Assembly (NCBI GenBank): GCA_964600685.1
Contig: CAZRKU010000002.1
Span: 21,604-85,603, forward strand
Length of the DNA stretch: 64,000 nt
Origin: TMP-24 sp964600685
GTDB taxonomy: Bacteria; Pseudomonadota; Alphaproteobacteria; Rhodobacterales; Rhodobacteraceae
Direction: 5' to 3'
Shown here one piece after another: positions 51,879-60,989 of the stretch. The notes below the pieces were generated by a model. That model was not told the DNA's origin. It searched no databases and was given only the letters and a program-made list of their open reading frames with translations. A program made the position numbers and the translations under genes. Numbering within the stretch: the stretch's first letter is position 1; every line of letters starts with the position of its first letter.

Positions 51879-53749
51879 CCGGTATTCCGCAGCCGCGCGT
51901 TCCGCCGGATGATCGCCAAAATCAAAGTGAGCGCCGCCGGAGTGATTCCCTCGACCCTCGCCGCCTGAGCAAGGGTTGCGGGGCGCAGCCGGATCAGTTT
52001 GGCCTTCAGTTCGGACGAAAGCCCGTCGAGTGCTGTATAGTCAAACCCCTCCGGGATCGCGACCGCTTCGTCGCGGCGAAGTTGCTCGGCGTCCTGACGC
52101 TGGCGCTCCATAAAGTTCGCATAGAGCGCGTCGCACGACAATTGCGCACGAATGTCGGGCTCGATTTCGGCCAGTACGGGCGCGCCGCGAACCAGGTCTT
52201 CAAAGCCAACACCCGGCATGGAGAGCAGCCGATAGGCGCTTCGTCTTTGGCCATCCTGATTGACGGGAATGCCCATTGTCATCGCCTCTTTTGGCGTAAA
52301 CTGTTGAGATTCCAGCGCAATACGACCACGCTCCAGTGCCAGGCGCTTGCGCTCATAGACCAACCGCCGGTTAGTCCCGACACAGCCCAAGGCGATGCCC
52401 CTGCCCGTCAGCCGCTGGTCCGCATTGTCGGCGCGCAGTGACAGGCGATACTCAGCGCGCGACGTGAACATCCGGTAAGGTTCCGAAACGCCAAGCGTTG
52501 TCAGATCATCGATCATCACGCCGATGTAGCTTTCAGCCCGTCCGAAAAGGACGGGATCCCTGTCGCGCGCAGATTCGGCTGCGTTCAGGCCCGCCACAAG
52601 CCCCTGGGCCGCCGCCTCCTCATACCCTGTTGTGCCGTTGATCTGCCCGGCCAGGAACAGCCCCGGCATGTCCTTGAGTTCAAGCGAAGGACGCAGTGCG
52701 CGCGGATCGACATAGTCATACTCGATTGCATAGCCCGGCTGCGTGATCGCCACCCGCTCCAGTCCGGCAATGGACCGGACATAGGCCTCCTGCACATCTG
52801 CGGGCAACGAGGTTGAAATGCCGTTCGGGTAAATTGTCGGATCGTCCAGCCCTTCTGGCTCAAGAAAGACCTGATGGGAGGATTTGTCGGCAAACCGCAC
52901 GACCTTGTCCTCGATCGACGGGCAATAGCGCGGGCCCACGCCCTCGATATGGCCGCCATACATCGCGGACCGGCCAAGATTTTCCCGGATAATCTCGTGA
53001 GTCTTTTCGTTGGTGTGCGTGATGCCGCAGGAGACTTGCTGCGCAAACGGCGCCCTGTGCAGAAAGGAAAACAGCGTCGGCACATCATCACCGGGCTGTG
53101 TTTCCAAAGTCTCCCAATTGATGGTCCGCCCGTCGAGACGCGGTGGCGTTCCGGTCTTGAGCCTCCCCATGGGCAGATCCAGTGCGCGCAACCTGTCGGC
53201 CAGCGGAACAGACGGACGGTCGCCGACCCTGCCGCCTTCCTGTTGCTCGGCACCGATATGAATCTGTCCGCGCAGGAAGGTTCCGGTGCAAAGTACCACT
53301 GCCGCGCATTTGATTTCCGATCCGTCCGACAGCCGAAGGCCGCAAATCTGCCCGTCCGGCATGATCAGATCGGCGACTTCTCCCTCTAGGATGGCCAGGT
53401 TTGGCCTGTCGCGCAGCGCCTTCTGCATGTGAGAGCGGAACAGTTTTCGGTCCGCCTGTGCCCGGGGACCCTGCACCGCCGGCCCCTTTCGGCGATTAAG
53501 CAGGCGAAACTGGATGCCCGCCATATCGGCGACGCGCCCCATCACGCCATCCAGCGCATCAATCTCCCTGACAAGGTGCCCCTTGCCAAGGCCGCCGATG
53601 GCGGGATTGCAGGACATCACTCCGATCGTATCGGCCCGCATCGTGACCAGGGCCGTCCTGGCACCCATGCGCGCAGCCGCATGGGCGGCCTCCGCCCCCG
53701 CATGACCGCCGCCAACAATGACAACATCAAAATGTTTCACGTGAAACAT
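51875..53749 (-). CDS. mnmG: tRNA uridine-5-carboxymethylaminomethyl modification enzyme MnmG (GidA)
   Basis: FAD enzyme that with MnmE modifies wobble uridines. The 624 residues start MFHVKHFDVVIVGGGHAGAE with the FAD-binding GGGHAGAEAAHAAARMG. NPAIGGLGKGHLVREIDALD near residue 48 and the C-terminal tRNA-interacting domain are present. Its first six codons (MFHVKH) are the second parS site. It starts 2 bp after the mnmE stop. Confidence 0.96.
   Translation of the reverse strand: MFHVKHFDVVIVGGGHAGAEAAHAAARMGARTALVTMRADTIGVMSCNPAIGGLGKGHLVREIDALDGVMGRVADMAGIQFRLLNRRKGPAVQGPRAQADRKLFRSHMQKALRDRPNLAILEGEVADLIMPDGQICGLRLSDGSEIKCAAVVLCTGTFLRGQIHIGAEQQEGGRVGDRPSVPLADRLRALDLPMGRLKTGTPPRLDGRTINWETLETQPGDDVPTLFSFLHRAPFAQQVSCGITHTNEKTHEIIRENLGRSAMYGGHIEGVGPRYCPSIEDKVVRFADKSSHQVFLEPEGLDDPTIYPNGISTSLPADVQEAYVRSIAGLERVAITQPGYAIEYDYVDPRALRPSLELKDMPGLFLAGQINGTTGYEEAAAQGLVAGLNAAESARDRDPVLFGRAESYIGVMIDDLTTLGVSEPYRMFTSRAEYRLSLRADNADQRLTGRGIALGCVGTNRRLVYERKRLALERGRIALESQQFTPKEAMTMGIPVNQDGQRRSAYRLLSMPGVGFEDLVRGAPVLAEIEPDIRAQLSCDALYANFMERQRQDAEQLRRDEAVAIPEGFDYTALDGLSSELKAKLIRLRPATLAQAARVEGITPAALTLILAIIRRNARLRNTG
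53733..53748. promoter_or_regulatory. parS site 2, overlapping the mnmG start codon
   Basis: A second exact TGTTTCACGTGAAACA. With the flanking bases it forms an 18-bp palindrome from the mnmG ATG onward, so the protein begins FHVKH because of the DNA site. ParB binding here would sit on the mnmG translation start. Confidence 0.95.
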
Positions 53750-53751
53750 CC

Positions 53752-55035
53752 CTACTTTCCGATGCAGAAGCTCGCGAAGATTTCATCGAGAAGATCTTCA
53801 ACGTCCACCCTGCCAACAAGTGAATCCAAGGCCCGGATTGCGCGGCGCAGTTGCTCCGCAGCCAACTCTGTCCGGCTCAGCCCCGCTTCTAACTCGATTT
53901 CCGCCGATTCCAAAGCCCCAATCGCCTTGGCCATGGCCGCCCTGTGACGCTCTCTTGTCATCGTGCCGGCCCCGGCAGCGCGACGGCCCAGCACTTCGGC
54001 TACCGCCATGACCAAGCGATCCAGCCCCTCCCCAGTTTTTCCGGAGACCGCCAGCCCCCGCCAATCTGCCAGGTCTGCCTTACCCCACACCAAAAGATCA
54101 TCCGGCCCCGGGGGAAGCAACGGCACTTCCTGCCCGTCCAAAAGGAAGATTCGAAGGTCGGCGCGTTCGGCGCGTTCCAGCGCACGCGCTATGCCAATGG
54201 TTTCGATCCGGTCAGCACCAGCACGCAGTCCGGCCGTATCCAGAAGCGTGACGGCCAGCCCGCCTATGTCCATGCGCACTTCGATCACATCGCGGGTCGT
54301 GCCCGCCATTTCGGACGTGATCGCAGCCTCTCGCCCTGCTAGCGCATTGAGAAGTGTGGATTTACCTGCGTTTGGCCGACCAACGATCGCCACCTCATAC
54401 CCGTCACGGATACGCTCCGACGCACCGACACCGCGCAGTTCGGCCTGCAGTTCGTCAACGACGCCACGAAGCAACGCGCTGACTTCGGGCGAAACATCAA
54501 CCGGCACATCCTCGTCGGCAAAGTCGATCGTCGCCTCGAGCAGCGCCGCCGCGCGGATCAGGTTTCGGCGCCAGCCCTCCGCCCGCGCGCCGATCGCGCC
54601 GGACAGAACCCGCAGGGCCTGCTTGCGCTGCGCCTCCGTTTCGGCCTCGATCAGATCGGCCAGGCCTTCCACCTGAGCCAGATCGAGCTTGCCGTTTTCA
54701 AGTGCCCGCCGCGTGAACTCGCCCGGCTCCGCGAGCCTCAGCCCTGCCATCTCTCCCAGTGCGCGCAAGACCGCCGCAACCGTGGCCGTGGCGCCATGCA
54801 GATGCAGTTCCGCCGAGGCTTCGCCGGTGAAGCTGGCCCCCTGCTCGAACAAAAGAACGAGCCCCACATCAAGGACATCCCCACCCGACGACAGCCGCCG
54901 CAACGATGGTCGGCGCGGCACTGGCAAGGTGCCGGAAAGATTTCGAACAGCTTCCCACGACCCGGCACCAGACAGCCGAACGACAGCCACGCCGCCCTTT
55001 CCCCGTGCGGAAGCAAGGGCAAAAATCGTATCCAT
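53752..55035 (-). CDS. mnmE: tRNA modification GTPase MnmE (TrmE)
   Basis: GTPase partner of MnmG, 427 residues. An N-terminal tetrahydrofolate-binding domain (MDTIFALASARGKGGVAVVR), PGEFTRRALENGKLDLAQVE near residue 105, G1 GRPNAGKST near residue 218, G3 DTAGLR near residue 265 and the C-terminal Cys motif FCIGK are intact. The ATG at 55035 has only a weak AGG upstream. Confidence 0.96.
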   Translation of the reverse strand: MDTIFALASARGKGGVAVVRLSGAGSWEAVRNLSGTLPVPRRPSLRRLSSGGDVLDVGLVLLFEQGASFTGEASAELHLHGATATVAAVLRALGEMAGLRLAEPGEFTRRALENGKLDLAQVEGLADLIEAETEAQRKQALRVLSGAIGARAEGWRRNLIRAAALLEATIDFADEDVPVDVSPEVSALLRGVVDELQAELRGVGASERIRDGYEVAIVGRPNAGKSTLLNALAGREAAITSEMAGTTRDVIEVRMDIGGLAVTLLDTAGLRAGADRIETIGIARALERAERADLRIFLLDGQEVPLLPPGPDDLLVWGKADLADWRGLAVSGKTGEGLDRLVMAVAEVLGRRAAGAGTMTRERHRAAMAKAIGALESAEIELEAGLSRTELAAEQLRRAIRALDSLVGRVDVEDLLDEIFASFCIGK

Positions 55036-55064
55036 ATTTTAACCTATTGTTCTATAAGAACAAA

Positions 55065-56336
55065 TCAGGCGTTCATCGATTCGAAGAATTCGCCGTTGGT
55101 CTTGGTTTGCTTCAGCTTCGAAATCAGGAACTCGATGGCATCGGTTGTACCCATCGGGTTGAGGATCCGGCGCAGAACATAGGTTTTCTGCAGATCCTTC
55201 TGCTCGACCAGCAGGTCTTCCTTCCGCGTGCCGGACTTCAGGATGTCCATCGCCGGGAACACGCGCTTGTCGGCCACCTTGCGATCCAAGACGATTTCCG
55301 AGTTGCCGGTGCCCTTGAACTCTTCAAAGATCACCTCATCCATCCGGCTGCCGGTGTCGATCAGCGCCGTCGCAATGATGGTCAGCGAACCGCCCTCCTC
55401 GATATTCCGAGCCGCACCAAAGAAGCGCTTCGGCCGCTGCAGCGCATTGGCATCCACACCCCCCGTCAGCACCTTGCCAGACGACGGTACCACCGTGTTG
55501 AAGGCCCGGCCAAGACGCGTGATCGAATCAAGAAGGATGACCACATCGCGCTTGTGCTCGACCAGTCTCTTGGCCTTTTCGATCACCATTTCCGAAACGG
55601 CCACGTGTCGCGTCGCCGGTTCGTCGAAGGTGGAAGACACCACCTCCCCCTTCACCGAACGCTGCATGTCGGTCACTTCCTCGGGCCGCTCGTCGATCAG
55701 AAGAACCATGAGATAGCACTCGGGGTGATTGGTCGCGATCGAATGGGCGATGTTCTGCAACAGCACTGTCTTGCCGGTGCGCGGCGGCGCCACGATCAGC
55801 GCGCGCTGGCCCTTCCCGATCGGACAGACCAGGTCAATGATCCGGGCCGAGCGGTCCTTGATTGTCGGATCCTCGATTTCCATCTTCAGCCGCTCGTCGG
55901 GGTAAAGCGGTGTCAGGTTTTCGAAGGCAACCTTGTGGCGGGCCTTCTCCGGGTCTTCGAAATTGATTCTCGTCACCTTGGTCAGCGCGAAGTAACGCTC
56001 ATTCTCGCCCGGCGCGCGGATCACGCCTTCCACGGTATCGCCGGTGCGCAGCGAATATTGGCGCAGCATGTCGGGGCTGACGTAAATGTCGTCCGGACCC
56101 GGCAGATAGTTCGCCGAGGGCGAACGCAGGAAACCGAACCCGTCCTGCAAGACTTCCAGCACCCCGTCGCCGCCGATCTCATACCCATCCTCGGCATATT
56201 CGCGCAGGATCGAGAACATCATCTCGCCCTTGCGCATGGTCGAGGCATTCTCGATCTCCAGCTCCTCGGCCATTGCCAGAAGGTCAGCGGGGCTTTTCAG
56301 CTTCAGATCGGCAAGGTTCAGGCGTTCATCGGTCAT
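55065..56336 (-). CDS. rho: Transcription termination factor Rho
   Basis: Hexameric RNA-dependent ATPase, 423 residues. The N-terminal helical part (LNLADLKLKSPADLLAMAEE), the cold-shock-like RNA-binding domain (GDGVLEVLQDGFGFLRS), Walker A APPRTGKTVLLQ near residue 183 and Walker B VVILLDSITRLGRAFN near residue 265 are intact. ATG 56336 (MTDERLNLAD) is the family start. The in-frame extension to 56447 is not supported. The order hemJ-rho-mnmE-mnmG is typical of the alphaproteobacterial origin region. Confidence 0.97.
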   Translation of the reverse strand: MTDERLNLADLKLKSPADLLAMAEELEIENASTMRKGEMMFSILREYAEDGYEIGGDGVLEVLQDGFGFLRSPSANYLPGPDDIYVSPDMLRQYSLRTGDTVEGVIRAPGENERYFALTKVTRINFEDPEKARHKVAFENLTPLYPDERLKMEIEDPTIKDRSARIIDLVCPIGKGQRALIVAPPRTGKTVLLQNIAHSIATNHPECYLMVLLIDERPEEVTDMQRSVKGEVVSSTFDEPATRHVAVSEMVIEKAKRLVEHKRDVVILLDSITRLGRAFNTVVPSSGKVLTGGVDANALQRPKRFFGAARNIEEGGSLTIIATALIDTGSRMDEVIFEEFKGTGNSEIVLDRKVADKRVFPAMDILKSGTRKEDLLVEQKDLQKTYVLRRILNPMGTTDAIEFLISKLKQTKTNGEFFESMNA

Positions 56337-56464
56337 GGAAAACTCTCGTGGCAGCGCATTGGTCGCCGCAATGTCAGAAAAGGGGGAGATATCCTGCCGG
56401 ACGGCGGGCTTGGGCATCGCGATAGGCGGTCTCCCGCGAAAAGTCAATCAATCCGCAAAGTTTT

Positions 56465-56914
56465 TCAGAATTTGATGATCACCGAAATGACGATCAGCAC
56501 CAGAAAGGCAACCGGCACCTCGTTCATGATGCGGTAGGTCCGACCTGAGCAGGCATTGCTTCCCGCCTTGAAATCCTTCCGCCGATACCCCAGCCAATGG
56601 TGAAACCAGGTCATCCCGATCACGCCCGCCGCTTTCGTCCAGGGCCAGATCTCCGACCAGGTCACGATCCCCGGTGTGAAGACCAGCGCCAGCCCGAAGA
56701 CCCAGGTCGCCGTCATCGCCGGGTTCATGATCAGCCGGAACAGCTTGCGCTCCATCGTCTGAAACAGTTTGTCCGTCTCGCTGCCCTTCTCAACCGCTTC
56801 GACGTGATAGACGAAAAGTCGCGGCAGATAGAAAATGCCGGACATCCACGCAATCACCGAGATCACATGCAGGGCTTTCGTCCACGGATACATGTTGGCC
56901 AGAAAGTCACCCAT
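56465..56914 (-). CDS. hemJ: Protoporphyrinogen oxidase HemJ
   Basis: A 149-residue membrane haem-biosynthesis enzyme with four predicted helices. Conserved stretches are YPWTKALHVISVIAWMSGIF with its His near residue 16, LPRLFVYHVEA near residue 31 and WFHHWLGYRRKDF near residue 105. ATG 56914 has AGGAGG 6 nt upstream. The longer in-frame stretch upstream reaches into the origin region and is not coding. It is the first gene on the left side of the putative oriC. Confidence 0.93.
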   Translation of the reverse strand: MGDFLANMYPWTKALHVISVIAWMSGIFYLPRLFVYHVEAVEKGSETDKLFQTMERKLFRLIMNPAMTATWVFGLALVFTPGIVTWSEIWPWTKAAGVIGMTWFHHWLGYRRKDFKAGSNACSGRTYRIMNEVPVAFLVLIVISVIIKF

Positions 56915-56936
56915 CACTATCCTCCTGTTCGGCGGC

Positions 56937-57320
56937 CCGGCTCTTCTTATTCTATATAGAGTCTTGAAAGAAGGATGATGATGTAGAAGGCCCTGTGGAA
57001 AGCGGGATAAGTATTTCACCCCACAATCGGCCCACATCAGGACAGGTCTGTGGATAAGAAGGGGGAAAAGAAACGAATAGATAAAACAGCATGATTTCAA
57101 TATGATAAACGACAAATAGTTGCCAATCGTGCCCGAAATCATCCATAGCCCGCATGCAAACGCCAGCTTCCCACAGCCCGCATGCCTCCTCTTTCACAGC
57201 CGGAAAAGTAGGTTGTGGCGCCTTGACAAAAGCAGGGTTTCCCACACCAGTCCGCATGACCATCACTTGCCCCGAAGCTGCCCCCTGCGTCACACAGAAT
57301 TTTTCCACAGGCCCATCCCC
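56937..57320. other. Putative chromosomal replication origin (oriC)
   Basis: This 384-bp non-coding gap separates the divergent hemJ and maf genes. It has one exact DnaA box on the minus strand (TGTGGATAA, 57049-57057), one with a single mismatch (TTTTCCACA, 57301-57309) and a two-mismatch box (TGTGGAAAG, 56994-57002). The 60 bp following the exact box (57061-57120) are about 32% G+C, far below the surroundings, and suit a DNA-unwinding element. A GAGTC (GANTC, CcrM-type) site is at 56959-56963. Gene polarity switches here, and parAB with two parS sites lies within 8 kb. Confidence 0.85.
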
Positions 57321-57926
57321 ATGACCCGCGCAACGCCCCTGATCCTTGCGTCCGGCTCTTCGGTCAGGGCAGAGCTTTTGCGCCGCGCAGGACTGGTTTT
57401 TCAGGTTCTTCCCGGTCGCATAGATGAAGAGGCAATACGCAACAGCCACGTCTCCGAAGGAGGCAGCCCCCGTGATCTGGCGGATCTGCTGGCCGAGCTG
57501 AAGGCAGAGAAGGTCTCGGACAGACACCCCGGCGCGCTGATCATCGGCGCCGATCAGGTTCTGGAATGCGACGGCTGCATCTATGGCAAGGCGGAAAGCC
57601 GGGAAGAAGCGGCTGAACATCTGCGCGCCCTGTCCGGCCAGACGCACCGGCTTTGGTCTGCGGCGGTCGTCTGCCGCGACGGCAAACCGCTCTGGCGCCA
57701 TATCGGACAGGTCCGCCTGACCATGCATGTGCTGACGCCCGGCTTCATCGACGACTACCTTGACCGGAACTGGGCCTCGGTCTGCGAGGCGGTCGGCTGT
57801 TACAAGATCGAGGAAGAAGGCGTGCGGCTTTTTTCCCGTATCGAGGGTGATTTCTTTCACATCCTTGGCCTGCCGCTGATCGAACTCTTGACCTGGCTTC
57901 ATATTCGCGGCGACATCAGCACATGA
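57321..57926 (+). CDS. maf: Maf-family nucleoside triphosphate pyrophosphatase
   Basis: A 201-residue house-cleaning NTP pyrophosphatase. The P-loop-like ASGSSVRAELLRRAG (residues 10-24) and the catalytic GADQVLECDG near residue 75 identify the family. The usual PEVDE-type box is less clear. It is the first gene to the right of oriC, with a DnaA-box-like sequence 12 bp before its ATG. Its stop overlaps aroE (ATGA). Confidence 0.92.
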   Translation: MTRATPLILASGSSVRAELLRRAGLVFQVLPGRIDEEAIRNSHVSEGGSPRDLADLLAELKAEKVSDRHPGALIIGADQVLECDGCIYGKAESREEAAEHLRALSGQTHRLWSAAVVCRDGKPLWRHIGQVRLTMHVLTPGFIDDYLDRNWASVCEAVGCYKIEEEGVRLFSRIEGDFFHILGLPLIELLTWLHIRGDIST

Positions 57927-58762
57927 CCGATCATCCCCGTATTCCACTGGCTGCCGTCATCGGTTCCCCGATCGCGCATTCGAGGTCGCCCCGCCTGCAT
58001 GGTTACTGGCTGAAGCGCTACGGGATCGCCGGGCATTACGTGCCGCTTGATGTGGTCCAGGCCGACCTCGAAACGGTGATCCGCGCGCTGCCGAAGGCAG
58101 GTTTTGTTGGTTGCAACGTTACCATCCCACACAAGGAATCGGTTCTGGCGCTGGCCGATACGGTGACGGATCGGGCCGCGCTGATCGGGGCGGCCAATAC
58201 GCTCGTCTTCCGCAAGGACGGCCGCATCTGGGCCGACAATACCGACGGCTACGGCTTTACCGCCAACCTGCGCCAGAACGCGCCCAACTGGACGCCAGGC
58301 GATGGTCCCGCCGCCGTGATCGGCGCGGGTGGCGCGGCGCGAGCGGTCATCGCGGCATTGCTTGAAGTCGGTGTGCCGGAAATCCGCCTCGCCAACCGCA
58401 CCAAGGCGCGGGCCGAAGCGTTGCGCACCGAGTTCGGCGCCAAGATCGCGGTCCATGACTGGGTCCAGGCAGGCAATATGCTGGAAGATGCGGTCACGGT
58501 CGTGAACACATCCTCGCTCGGCATGGTGGGCAAGCCCGAATTCCGCGTGCCGCTCGATGCGCTGTCGCCGCGCGCCACCGTCACCGATCTGGTCTATGCG
58601 CCCCTCAGGACACGGCTTCTGACCGAGGCAGAGGCGAACGGCTGCATCGTGGTCGACGGGCTTGGCATGTTGCTGCATCAGGCGGTGCCCGGCTTCGAAC
58701 GCTGGTTTGGCAGGAAACCAGATGTTGATCAGGCAACGCGCGACGCAGTTCTCGCGGAATGA
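57923..58762 (+). CDS. aroE: Shikimate dehydrogenase AroE
   Basis: NADPH-dependent reduction of 3-dehydroshikimate, 279 residues. GSPIAHSRSPRLHGYWL (13-29), NVTIPHKE with the catalytic Lys near residue 72, WADNTDGYGFTANL with the catalytic Asp near residue 105 and the cofactor loop IGAGGAARAVIAAL near residue 133 are all present. It overlaps maf and coaE by 4 bp each. Confidence 0.96.
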   Translation: MTDHPRIPLAAVIGSPIAHSRSPRLHGYWLKRYGIAGHYVPLDVVQADLETVIRALPKAGFVGCNVTIPHKESVLALADTVTDRAALIGAANTLVFRKDGRIWADNTDGYGFTANLRQNAPNWTPGDGPAAVIGAGGAARAVIAALLEVGVPEIRLANRTKARAEALRTEFGAKIAVHDWVQAGNMLEDAVTVVNTSSLGMVGKPEFRVPLDALSPRATVTDLVYAPLRTRLLTEAEANGCIVVDGLGMLLHQAVPGFERWFGRKPDVDQATRDAVLAE

Positions 58763-59355
58763 GAAGACCCTTTCTGCTTGGCCTGACCGGCTCAATCGGG
58801 ATGGGAAAATCGACCACGGCCCAGATGTTTCGGGATGAGGGAGTTCCCGTGTGGGACGCCGATGCCACCGTGCACAGGCTCTATTCCCCAGGTCAGTCCG
58901 CGGCACTGGCCATTGCCGCCCGTTATCCGCAGGCTTTGGATGCGGATGGCCGGGTGAACCGGGCGAAGTTGCGCGCCATGATTGCCGAAGATGGATCGGT
59001 GATGGACTGGCTGAACACGACCATTCATCCGATGACCGCCAAAGATCGCGCCCGGTTTGTCACAGAGCATTCGGCATCGGATGTTTTGATCCTGGACATT
59101 CCGCTTCTCTTTGAAACGGGGGCCGACGCGCTTTGCGACGCGGTGCTGGTGGTCACGGCGCCCCCGGACGTGCAGCGCGCCCGCGTTCTGGCGCGTGGCA
59201 TGACCGAAGCCGAATTTACCCTGATCCTGGACCGGCAGATGCCCGATTCCGACAAGCGCGCCCGCGCAACCTACGTCATTGAAACGCTGACCGAGGACAG
59301 CGCCCGCACGGCCGTTCGGTCGCTTTTGCGAAAACTGAGGGCCAAGGATGCGTGA
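58759..59355 (+). CDS. coaE: Dephospho-CoA kinase CoaE
   Basis: Last step of coenzyme A synthesis, 198 residues. P-loop GLTGSIGMGKST (residues 6-17), DADATVHRLY near residue 33 and LDIPLLFETGAD near residue 113 match the family. ATGA overlap with aroE and 8-bp overlap with dnaQ. Confidence 0.95.
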   Translation: MRRPFLLGLTGSIGMGKSTTAQMFRDEGVPVWDADATVHRLYSPGQSAALAIAARYPQALDADGRVNRAKLRAMIAEDGSVMDWLNTTIHPMTAKDRARFVTEHSASDVLILDIPLLFETGADALCDAVLVVTAPPDVQRARVLARGMTEAEFTLILDRQMPDSDKRARATYVIETLTEDSARTAVRSLLRKLRAKDA

Positions 59356-60049
59356 GATTGTTCTGGACACCGAAACCACGGGTTTTGAGCCTTCGGAGGG
59401 CCACCGCATCGTCGAAATCGGCGCGGTGGAGCTTTTCAACCATGTCCCGACCGGCAAGACCTATCACCAGTATCTTAACCCCGACCGCCCCATGCCGCCC
59501 GAGGCGTTCGAGGTGCATGGGCTGGGCGACGATTTCCTGCGCGACAAGCCGCGCTTTGCCCAGGTTGCGCAGGCGTTTCTGGATTTTGTGGGCGCGGAGT
59601 CACGCCTTGTCATCCACAATGCCGCCTTCGATATGAAATTCCTCAATGCCGAACTGAACTGGGCTGGCCTGCCGACGCTGCCCAGTGACCGGGCGCTGGA
59701 TACGGTCGCCCTGGCACGGCGCAAGTTCCCCGGCTCCCCGGCTTCCCTCGATGCCCTGTGCCGACGGTTCGGGATCGACAATGCTGCGCGCGAAAAACAT
59801 GGTGCGCTGCTGGACAGTGAACTTCTGGCCGAGGTCTATCTGGAGCTGATCGGCGGCAGGCAGCCGGACTTCGCGCTTTCGTCCGGCGTGAACCCGCAAC
59901 TTTCAGGTGCGACCGGCGGCGAGACGGTCTGGACGGTGCCGCGCCGTCCCGCGCCATTGCCGTCCCGCGTGACTGCCGATGAGGCGACCGCCCACCTCGC
60001 CTTTGTCGACGGGCTGGGCGACAAAGCGATCTGGAAACGATTCAGCTAA
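59348..60049 (+). CDS. dnaQ: DNA polymerase III epsilon subunit (proofreading exonuclease)
   Basis: A 233-residue 3'-5' exonuclease of the DEDDh type. Exo I is LDTETTGFEP (residues 5-14), Exo II HNAAFDMKFLNAEL near residue 90, and Exo III HGALLDSELLAEVYLEL near residue 145. It is the fourth gene of maf-aroE-coaE-dnaQ and is convergent with the next gene, overlapping it by 4 bp. AAGG precedes ATG 59348. Confidence 0.95.
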   Translation: MREIVLDTETTGFEPSEGHRIVEIGAVELFNHVPTGKTYHQYLNPDRPMPPEAFEVHGLGDDFLRDKPRFAQVAQAFLDFVGAESRLVIHNAAFDMKFLNAELNWAGLPTLPSDRALDTVALARRKFPGSPASLDALCRRFGIDNAAREKHGALLDSELLAEVYLELIGGRQPDFALSSGVNPQLSGATGGETVWTVPRRPAPLPSRVTADEATAHLAFVDGLGDKAIWKRFS

Positions 60050-60714
60050 AGTCCGGTGGCGCGCAGCACAACCGCCAATGTGCGCCACAGAATGGTCAGG
60101 TCAGCCGAGAACGACATTTGCTGGCCATAGAGATCATCATAATGGACGCGATCGGCGAAACTTCCGGCACTACGACGGCTGACCTGCCAGAGGCCCGACA
60201 GGCCCGGGCGCAGGCGGTAGTAGGAACTGTCGCGGCCACCTGCGTAAAGCGCTTTCTGGTCCGGCGTAAACGGGCGGGGCCCGATCAGTGACATGCTGCC
60301 GCCAAGCACGTTGAGGAGTTGCGGCAACTCATCAAGACTGGTGCGCCGCAGAAACCGGCCAAGCCGCGTGATGCGCGGGTCGTGTGCGAGTTTCTGATTC
60401 CTCTGCCATTCGGCGGCAATCTCAGGGTCGCGGGCAATCATGTCCGCCAGCACCCGGTCGGCGTTCTGGACCATCGTGCGAACTTTCCAGCAGGAAAACT
60501 CCTGCCCGCCCAGCCCGACACGGCGCTGCCGATAGATCGGCTTCCCGCCCTCTGCCCAGGTCACCAAGAGGATCAGGGTCAGCAGCGGAAACACCACCGG
60601 AAGCGCGATGATCACCAGCACCAGATCTGTCAGTCGTTTGCCCGCCATTGAATAGAGGCTGTCAGCGGACCGCCCTGGCGCAGCGTGATCGAACGTGGGC
60701 AGGGGCATCGTCAT
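60046..60714 (-). CDS. Polyprenyl-phosphate sugar-1-phosphate transferase (ExoY/WbaP-like)
   Basis: Initiating transferase of exopolysaccharide synthesis, 222 residues. One hydrophobic hairpin (LVLVIIALPVVFPLLTLILL) is followed by the catalytic domain: YRQRRVGLGGQEFSCWKVRT, RTSLDELPQLLNVLGG with the Asp-Glu pair, MSLIGPRPFTP and YRLRPGLSGLWQVSRRS. ATG 60714 is used. ATG 60708 has AAGG 6 nt upstream and is equally possible. It stands alone here, without other polysaccharide genes. The 275-bp gap upstream includes an inverted repeat at 60741-60771. Confidence 0.9.
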   Translation of the reverse strand: MTMPLPTFDHAAPGRSADSLYSMAGKRLTDLVLVIIALPVVFPLLTLILLVTWAEGGKPIYRQRRVGLGGQEFSCWKVRTMVQNADRVLADMIARDPEIAAEWQRNQKLAHDPRITRLGRFLRRTSLDELPQLLNVLGGSMSLIGPRPFTPDQKALYAGGRDSSYYRLRPGLSGLWQVSRRSAGSFADRVHYDDLYGQQMSFSADLTILWRTLAVVLRATGL

Positions 60715-60740
60715 CCTTGCGGACTCCCAGGAGTTTCGCT

Positions 60741-60771
60741 GCGTCGGTTTCCAGCCCCTCGGAACCGACGC
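60741..60771. promoter_or_regulatory. Inverted repeat upstream of the sugar transferase gene
   Basis: GCGTCGGTTTCC (60741-60752) pairs with GGAACCGACGC (60761-60771) apart from one bulged T, with an 8-nt loop. It begins 27 bp before the transferase start codon, so it could be a leader hairpin or an operator. The rest of the gap (60772-60989) is AT-rich and must contain the promoter. I see no gene in it. Confidence 0.4.
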
Positions 60772-60989
60772 GCTCAGGTTGGTTTTTGTTAGATAAACAA
60801 TTCGTAAATCGCAACGTTCTTGCTGCGGTCATCGCGAAACGGAATGTCTGCAAATTGGCACCAATGTGGCTGTTGTTTGAAAATCGCGGACAGTTACGGA
60901 AAATACGGGAGAACAGAATATTCTCCCTGCCCCGCCGGTGATAGCGAGCGGTGGCGCGGGCGAAAACGAAGGGTCCGGCCAGCCCCGGG

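Noticed and set aside
56915..57142. N-terminal extension of HemJ into the origin region
   Set aside because: The extension has low-complexity composition typical of AT-rich non-coding DNA, while ATG 56914 has a strong ribosome-binding site and matches family starts.
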